64,000 bases of DNA from Mesorhizobium neociceri (GTDB taxonomy: Bacteria > Pseudomonadota > Alphaproteobacteria > Rhizobiales > Rhizobiaceae): assembly GCF_013520985.1 (NCBI RefSeq), contig NZ_JACDTY010000015.1, positions 62,001 to 126,000 on the forward strand. The letters are read 5' to 3'. Position numbers and translations under genes: made by a program. Positions 60,737 through 64,000 of this stretch are shown piece by piece (positions within the stretch are counted from its first letter, which is position 1; each line of letters begins with the position of its first letter). The notes beneath the pieces are model-generated. The model worked only from the letters and a program-made list of their open reading frames with translations. It was not told the origin of the DNA and did not search any database.

Positions 60737-61053
60737 GTTCGCGGACGCAGCGCATACGCGCCTTCTATTACGCTGCGATCCTTCGCGCCCCCCTCTGTCC
60801 TGCCGGACATCTCCCCCACTTGGGGGGAGATTGGCAGCTTCGGCGCCCCGCTCGCCTTGCGACGTTGGAGATTGGCGAAAGCCAGCGTGACGTCTGATCT
60901 CCCCCAAGTGGGGGAGATGGCCGGCAGGCCAGAGGGGGGCGCTGTCCCGCCAGCATCAAAGAGTCCTTTGCACCGTAAATCCGCGAACTTTGGCCTATGG
61001 CCAGATTGCCTCTTTCCTCGCAGGATGACGCCCTCAACACCGCGAGACGCCCC
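60737..61053. other. 317-bp gap with one repeat copy
   Basis: The gap is mostly the repeat at 60784-60942. The remaining 110 bp before the RidA gene hold no gene that I can support. Confidence 0.55.
60784..60942. repeat. Dispersed repeat, CTCCCCCACTTGGGGGGAGAT family
   Basis: Second copy of the element at 43318, with CGCGCCCCCCTCTGTCCTGCCGG and CCGGCAGGCCAGAGGGGGGCGC ends and the GTTGGAGATTGGCGAAAGC core. Located upstream of the RidA gene. Confidence 0.78.
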
Positions 61054-61437
61054 ATGCGCAAACTCATCTCCACCGGTTCGCCCTTCGAAAAAACCGCCGG
61101 CTATTCGCGCGCGGTGGTGCAGGGCGACTGGTGTTTCGTGTCGGGAACGACCGGCTACGACTATGCGACGATGACCATGCCGGAGACGGTCGAGGCGCAG
61201 ACGCGCAATTGCCTGGCCACCATCGCCAAGGCGCTCCAGGACGGCGGCTTCGAGATGGCCGATGTGGTGCGGGCGCACTACTACATCACCGACCAGGCCT
61301 TCGTGGATGTCGTCTTTCCGATCCTCGGCGAGGCCTTCGGCGACATCCGCCCGGCGGCGACGATGATTGTGTGCCAGCTCAACAAGCCGGAAATGAAGAT
61401 CGAGATCGAAGTCACGGCGCTGCGGCGGTCGGTATGA
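61054..61437 (+). CDS. RidA family protein
   Basis: Protein of 127 residues. YSRAVVQGDWCFVSGTTGYDYATMTMP (about 18-44), QTRNCLATIAKALQDGGFEMADVVRAHYYI and a C-terminal PAATMIVCQLNKPEMKIEIEVTA are typical of RidA/YjgF enamine deaminases. The conserved catalytic Arg that sits near the end in archetypal RidA (RVEVE) is not evident, so this may be a divergent subgroup. ATG 61054 gives the standard N-terminus. It is followed 13 bp later by the VOC gene. Confidence 0.88.
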   Translation: MRKLISTGSPFEKTAGYSRAVVQGDWCFVSGTTGYDYATMTMPETVEAQTRNCLATIAKALQDGGFEMADVVRAHYYITDQAFVDVVFPILGEAFGDIRPAATMIVCQLNKPEMKIEIEVTALRRSV

Positions 61438-61450
61438 GGAGGCCAAAGCC

Positions 61451-61801
61451 ATGACGGTCCGCCGCATCGTCGCCAATATCGGGACACCGGACGCGGCAGC
61501 GGCGAAGCGCTTCTACCAGGACGTGCTTGGCCTCGACGTGCTGATGGATCAAGGCTGGATCGTCACCTACGGGTCCGACGAACGGATGCAGGTGCAGATC
61601 AGCTTCATGGCCCAGGGCGGCTCCGGCACGCCGGTGCCGGACCTCTCCATCGAGGTCGATGATGTCGACGCGGCGCTCGAGGGCATGAAGGCCGCCGGCT
61701 TCGCCGTCGAATACGGTCCGGCCGACGAGCCCTGGGGCGTGCGCCGCTTCTATGTGCGCGATCCGTTCGGCAGACTGGTCAACATTCTCTCGCATCGGTG
61801 A
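61451..61801 (+). CDS. VOC/glyoxalase-like protein
   Basis: Protein of 116 residues of the vicinal-oxygen-chelate fold. NIGTPDAAAAKRFYQDVLGLDVLMDQGWIVTYG (about 8-40) and PWGVRRFYVRDPFGRLVNIL (about 95-114) are the two ends of the repeated beta-alpha-beta unit. A metal His/Glu pair is only partly visible, so enzymatic or antibiotic-binding roles both remain possible. It is probably co-transcribed with the RidA gene. Confidence 0.87.
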   Translation: MTVRRIVANIGTPDAAAAKRFYQDVLGLDVLMDQGWIVTYGSDERMQVQISFMAQGGSGTPVPDLSIEVDDVDAALEGMKAAGFAVEYGPADEPWGVRRFYVRDPFGRLVNILSHR

Positions 61802-61887
61802 TTGCGCTTCCCAACCGCAGGCTTGCGCACAGCCCGCTTGGCGTTTAGCAAGGCCGCGGTTTCTCCAAACAGCATTGGACGGTTCTG

Positions 61888-62991
61888 ATGGCTTCGAAAA
61901 ATCTTCTCCTGCTCGCCGGCGACGGCATTGGCCCCGAGGCGATGGCCGAGGTGAAGAAGCTGATCGCGGCTATGAACGCCAAGCTCGGCAGCGGTTTTAC
62001 CACCGATGAAGGCCTGGTCGGCGGCTGCGCCTACGATGCGCATGGCGCGGCGATTTCGGATGCCGACATGGAAAAGGCGATGGCGGCGGATGCGGTGCTG
62101 TTCGGCGCCGTCGGCGGGCCGAAATGGGACAAGGTGCCTTACGAGGTGCGTCCCGAGGCCGGGCTGCTGCGGTTGCGCAAGGACATGGAGCTGTTCGCCA
62201 ATCTTCGTCCCGCCATCTGCTATCCGGCGCTCGCCGCGTCTTCCTCGCTGAAGCAGGAGGTGGTCGAAGGTCTTGACATCCTGATCGTGCGCGAGCTCAC
62301 CGGCGGCGTCTATTTCGGCGAGCCCAAGCAGATCATCGATCTCGGCAACGGCCAGAAGCGCGGTATCGACACGCAGGTCTACGACACGTTCGAGATCGAG
62401 CGCATTTCAGGCGTCGCTTTCGAGCTCGCGCGGACCCGCCGCAACCATGTGACATCCATGGAAAAGCGCAACGTGATGAAGTCGGGCGTGCTGTGGAATG
62501 AGGTCGTCACCCAAACCCAAAAGGCCAGATATGCCGACGTCAAGCTCGACCACATGCTGGCCGATGCCGGCGGCATGCAGCTGGTGCGCTGGCCAAAACA
62601 GTTCGACGTCATCGTCACCGACAATCTGTTCGGCGACATGCTGTCCGACATCGCCGCCATGCTGACGGGATCGATCGGCATGCTGCCATCGGCCTCGCTC
62701 GGCGCGCCTGATGTGAAGACCAAGAAGCGCAAGGCGCTCTACGAGCCGGTGCACGGCTCGGCGCCCGACATTGCCGGCCAGGGCATCGCCAACCCGATCG
62801 CCATGATCGCGTCCTTCGCCATGTGCCTGCGCTATTCCTTCGGCATGGTCGATGAGGCCGACAAGCTCGAAGGCGCAATCGCCGCGGTGCTCGATGACGG
62901 GTTGCGCACCAAGGATATCCTGTCCGAAGGCATGACCGAAGTCGGCACCGTCGCGATGGGGGATGCCATCATCGCCAAGTTCCTTGGCTGA
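61888..62991 (+). CDS. leuB: 3-isopropylmalate dehydrogenase
   Basis: Protein of 367 residues that oxidatively decarboxylates 3-isopropylmalate with NAD+ in leucine synthesis. LLLAGDGIGPEAM (about 5-17), RELTGGVYFGEPK (about 136-148), NVMKSGVLWNEVV and DNLFGDMLSDIAAMLTGSIGMLPSASLG (about 245-272), then EPVHGSAPDIAGQGIANPIAM, are all diagnostic. Length is normal. It overlaps the next GNAT gene by 29 bp. Confidence 0.97.
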   Translation: MASKNLLLLAGDGIGPEAMAEVKKLIAAMNAKLGSGFTTDEGLVGGCAYDAHGAAISDADMEKAMAADAVLFGAVGGPKWDKVPYEVRPEAGLLRLRKDMELFANLRPAICYPALAASSSLKQEVVEGLDILIVRELTGGVYFGEPKQIIDLGNGQKRGIDTQVYDTFEIERISGVAFELARTRRNHVTSMEKRNVMKSGVLWNEVVTQTQKARYADVKLDHMLADAGGMQLVRWPKQFDVIVTDNLFGDMLSDIAAMLTGSIGMLPSASLGAPDVKTKKRKALYEPVHGSAPDIAGQGIANPIAMIASFAMCLRYSFGMVDEADKLEGAIAAVLDDGLRTKDILSEGMTEVGTVAMGDAIIAKFLG

Positions 62992-63478
62992 CGCGATAAC
63001 GGTCGACGTCCGCTGGGCGACGACCGACGACGCCGAAGCGCTTGCCACCGTGCTTTGCGAGATGGCGGCGCACTACCGGCAGGCGCCGCTCGATCATGGC
63101 CGGGCGACGGCCACGGCACGAAAATGGCTCGGCGACGAAAGCCCGGCCTATCCGCATTTCGCGCTCGCCTTCGCCGGCGGCAAGGTTGCGGGCCTCGCTT
63201 CGGTGGCGATCGCGCATCCCGGCATCGATCTTGAGCGCCTGATGTTTCTGAAAGACCTGTTCGTGCGCGAAGAAGCCCGCAACGCCGGCGCCGGCCGAGC
63301 ACTGCTTGGCTTTCTCGCCGATCATTGCCTGAGGGAAGGCATCGGCCGCATCGATCTCACCACCGAGGACTGGAACGAAGGCGCGTTGCGTTTCTACGAC
63401 CGGCTCGGCGCCGAACGGCACGGGCAGAAGGTGTTTCTCAGGTTGTCGGGCGAGGTGCTGAAGGCAACTAAACTTTAA
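62963..63478 (+). CDS. GNAT N-acetyltransferase
   Basis: Protein of 171 residues. The acetyl-CoA site is LFVREEARNAGAGRALLGFLADHC (about 96-119), preceded by PHFALAFAGGKVAGLASV, and the end has WNEGALRFYDRLGAER. ATG 62963 overlaps leuB by 29 bp; TTG 62984 would shorten the overlap to 8 bp. Translation is probably coupled to leuB. Substrate unknown. Its 3' end overlaps the convergent DUF805 gene by 11 bp. Confidence 0.86.
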   Translation: MPSSPSSLADAITVDVRWATTDDAEALATVLCEMAAHYRQAPLDHGRATATARKWLGDESPAYPHFALAFAGGKVAGLASVAIAHPGIDLERLMFLKDLFVREEARNAGAGRALLGFLADHCLREGIGRIDLTTEDWNEGALRFYDRLGAERHGQKVFLRLSGEVLKATKL

Positions 63479-63845
63479 CACCCGCCGGCATGACCCCCCA
63501 AGGGTTCTCGCCCACTTGAGACGGCATAAGCCCGAAGACCAGCAAAGCCACACCGCCGATAGCTGGGATGACGCAGAGCAAGACGAGCCAACCGCTCAGG
63601 CCGATGTCGTGCACACGCCGTACGGAAAGCGCGATCCATGGCAGGTTGCATGCCAATGCGAAGATAACGAAGGGTAGGAATCCGACCGACGTCTTGCCCG
63701 CATTGATGCCGAAGCCGTTGACGGCCAGATTGAAGAGTATCCCGAAGCCAAAAAGCGCTGCTAGGACAAGAATACAGCATAGCCAAAAGGCCCAGAATTC
63801 CTTGCGGCGGGCGCGTCCGTTGAAATTGAAATAGTTCACGCTCAT
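63468..63845 (-). CDS. DUF805 membrane protein
   Basis: Protein of 125 residues with three or four hydrophobic segments. FNFNGRARRKEFWAFWL at the N-terminus and SVRRVHDIGLSGWLVLLCVIPAIGG (about 73-97) are the defining DUF805 features. It is convergent with the GNAT gene, sharing 11 bp at their ends. Function unknown; inner-membrane location expected. Confidence 0.9.
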   Translation of the reverse strand: MSVNYFNFNGRARRKEFWAFWLCCILVLAALFGFGILFNLAVNGFGINAGKTSVGFLPFVIFALACNLPWIALSVRRVHDIGLSGWLVLLCVIPAIGGVALLVFGLMPSQVGENPWGVMPAGVKV

Positions 63846-63968
63846 CGTTCGTCCAAAATAGGCCCACAGTCCTGTAGATTCGGCAGACCGTGTTTCGACA
63901 AGTCGGCCCGGCCGTGGCGGTTGGCTGATGCTTGGCGATGGGGCGGGCGAGGCCGCGGCGACTATATT

Positions 63969-64000
63969 ATGCGCCGTGCCATCGTCTGGCTGAAATTCGA
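63969..64000 (+). CDS. Possible start of a gene cut by the window edge
   Basis: ATG 63969 begins MRRAIVWLKF and stays open for the last 32 bases. Too little is visible to identify it, and no clear ribosome site precedes it. Confidence 0.22.
   Translation, partial: MRRAIVWLKF

Noticed and set aside
1..64000. Prophage or insertion sequence
   Set aside because: No transposase, integrase, capsid or terminase gene was recognised on either strand.

Overview
The window is high-GC, densely packed alphaproteobacterial chromosome. It is most likely from a Mesorhizobium or a close Phyllobacteriaceae relative. The grounds are an SOS-type imuA-imuB-dnaE2 cassette behind a GTTC-N7-GTTC LexA box, rhizobial adenylate cyclases fused to TPRs, a NodS/NodB-like fusion, separate leuD and leuB genes, and several families of dispersed palindromic intergenic repeats of the kind common in this group. 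No rRNA, transposase, phage module or CRISPR array was seen.

Region 1 (1-16 kb) looks like a surface-glycan locus with built-in signalling. It holds four glycosyltransferases (1057-4665 and 10537-11625), a polysaccharide deacetylase, a nucleotide-sugar dehydrogenase and a SAM methyltransferase. It also has an operon of a degenerate ABC exporter, a cyclic-nucleotide-binding protein and an MBL-fold hydrolase (5642-9715). Two cyclase-type proteins, a DUF3095 protein and a class III cyclase, lie nearby. The ABC protein keeps the fold and the LTGGQ signature but has lost the Walker A lysine, the Walker B acidic pair, the Q-loop Gln and the H-loop His, and carries an insert of more than 300 residues.

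Region 2 (16-22 kb) is a four-gene peptide-type ABC importer. Region 3 (22-37 kb) contains four more class III cyclases (two DUF5939 paralogues, one TPR type, one zinc-ribbon/AAA/TPR type), a GNAT gene coupled to an unknown 459-residue protein, a peroxiredoxin-like protein, and a 722-residue NodS-like methyltransferase/NodB-like deacetylase. In all, six cyclase-family genes lie within about 23 kb, with a cAMP-type receptor nearby.

Region 4 (37.4-40.2 kb) is a small island. An intact tRNA-Gly(GCC) at 40100-40174 and a duplicated 3' tRNA half at 37483-37528 bracket a Tat-exported MBL hydrolase, a 37-codon ORF and a divergent TetR regulator. No integrase is present.

Region 5 (40-64 kb) is mostly housekeeping: a prolyl-tRNA editing protein, a thioredoxin-TPR protein, a Lon-N protein, Trm112, the SOS mutasome, a zincin, a CoA-ester lyase, a DUF4173 protein with a two-component system, an FAD oxidoreductase, an ArsR/AHSA1 operon, a frameshifted GNAT pseudogene, leuD, RidA, VOC, leuB, a second GNAT and DUF805. 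Many intergenic gaps here are filled by repeat palindromes.
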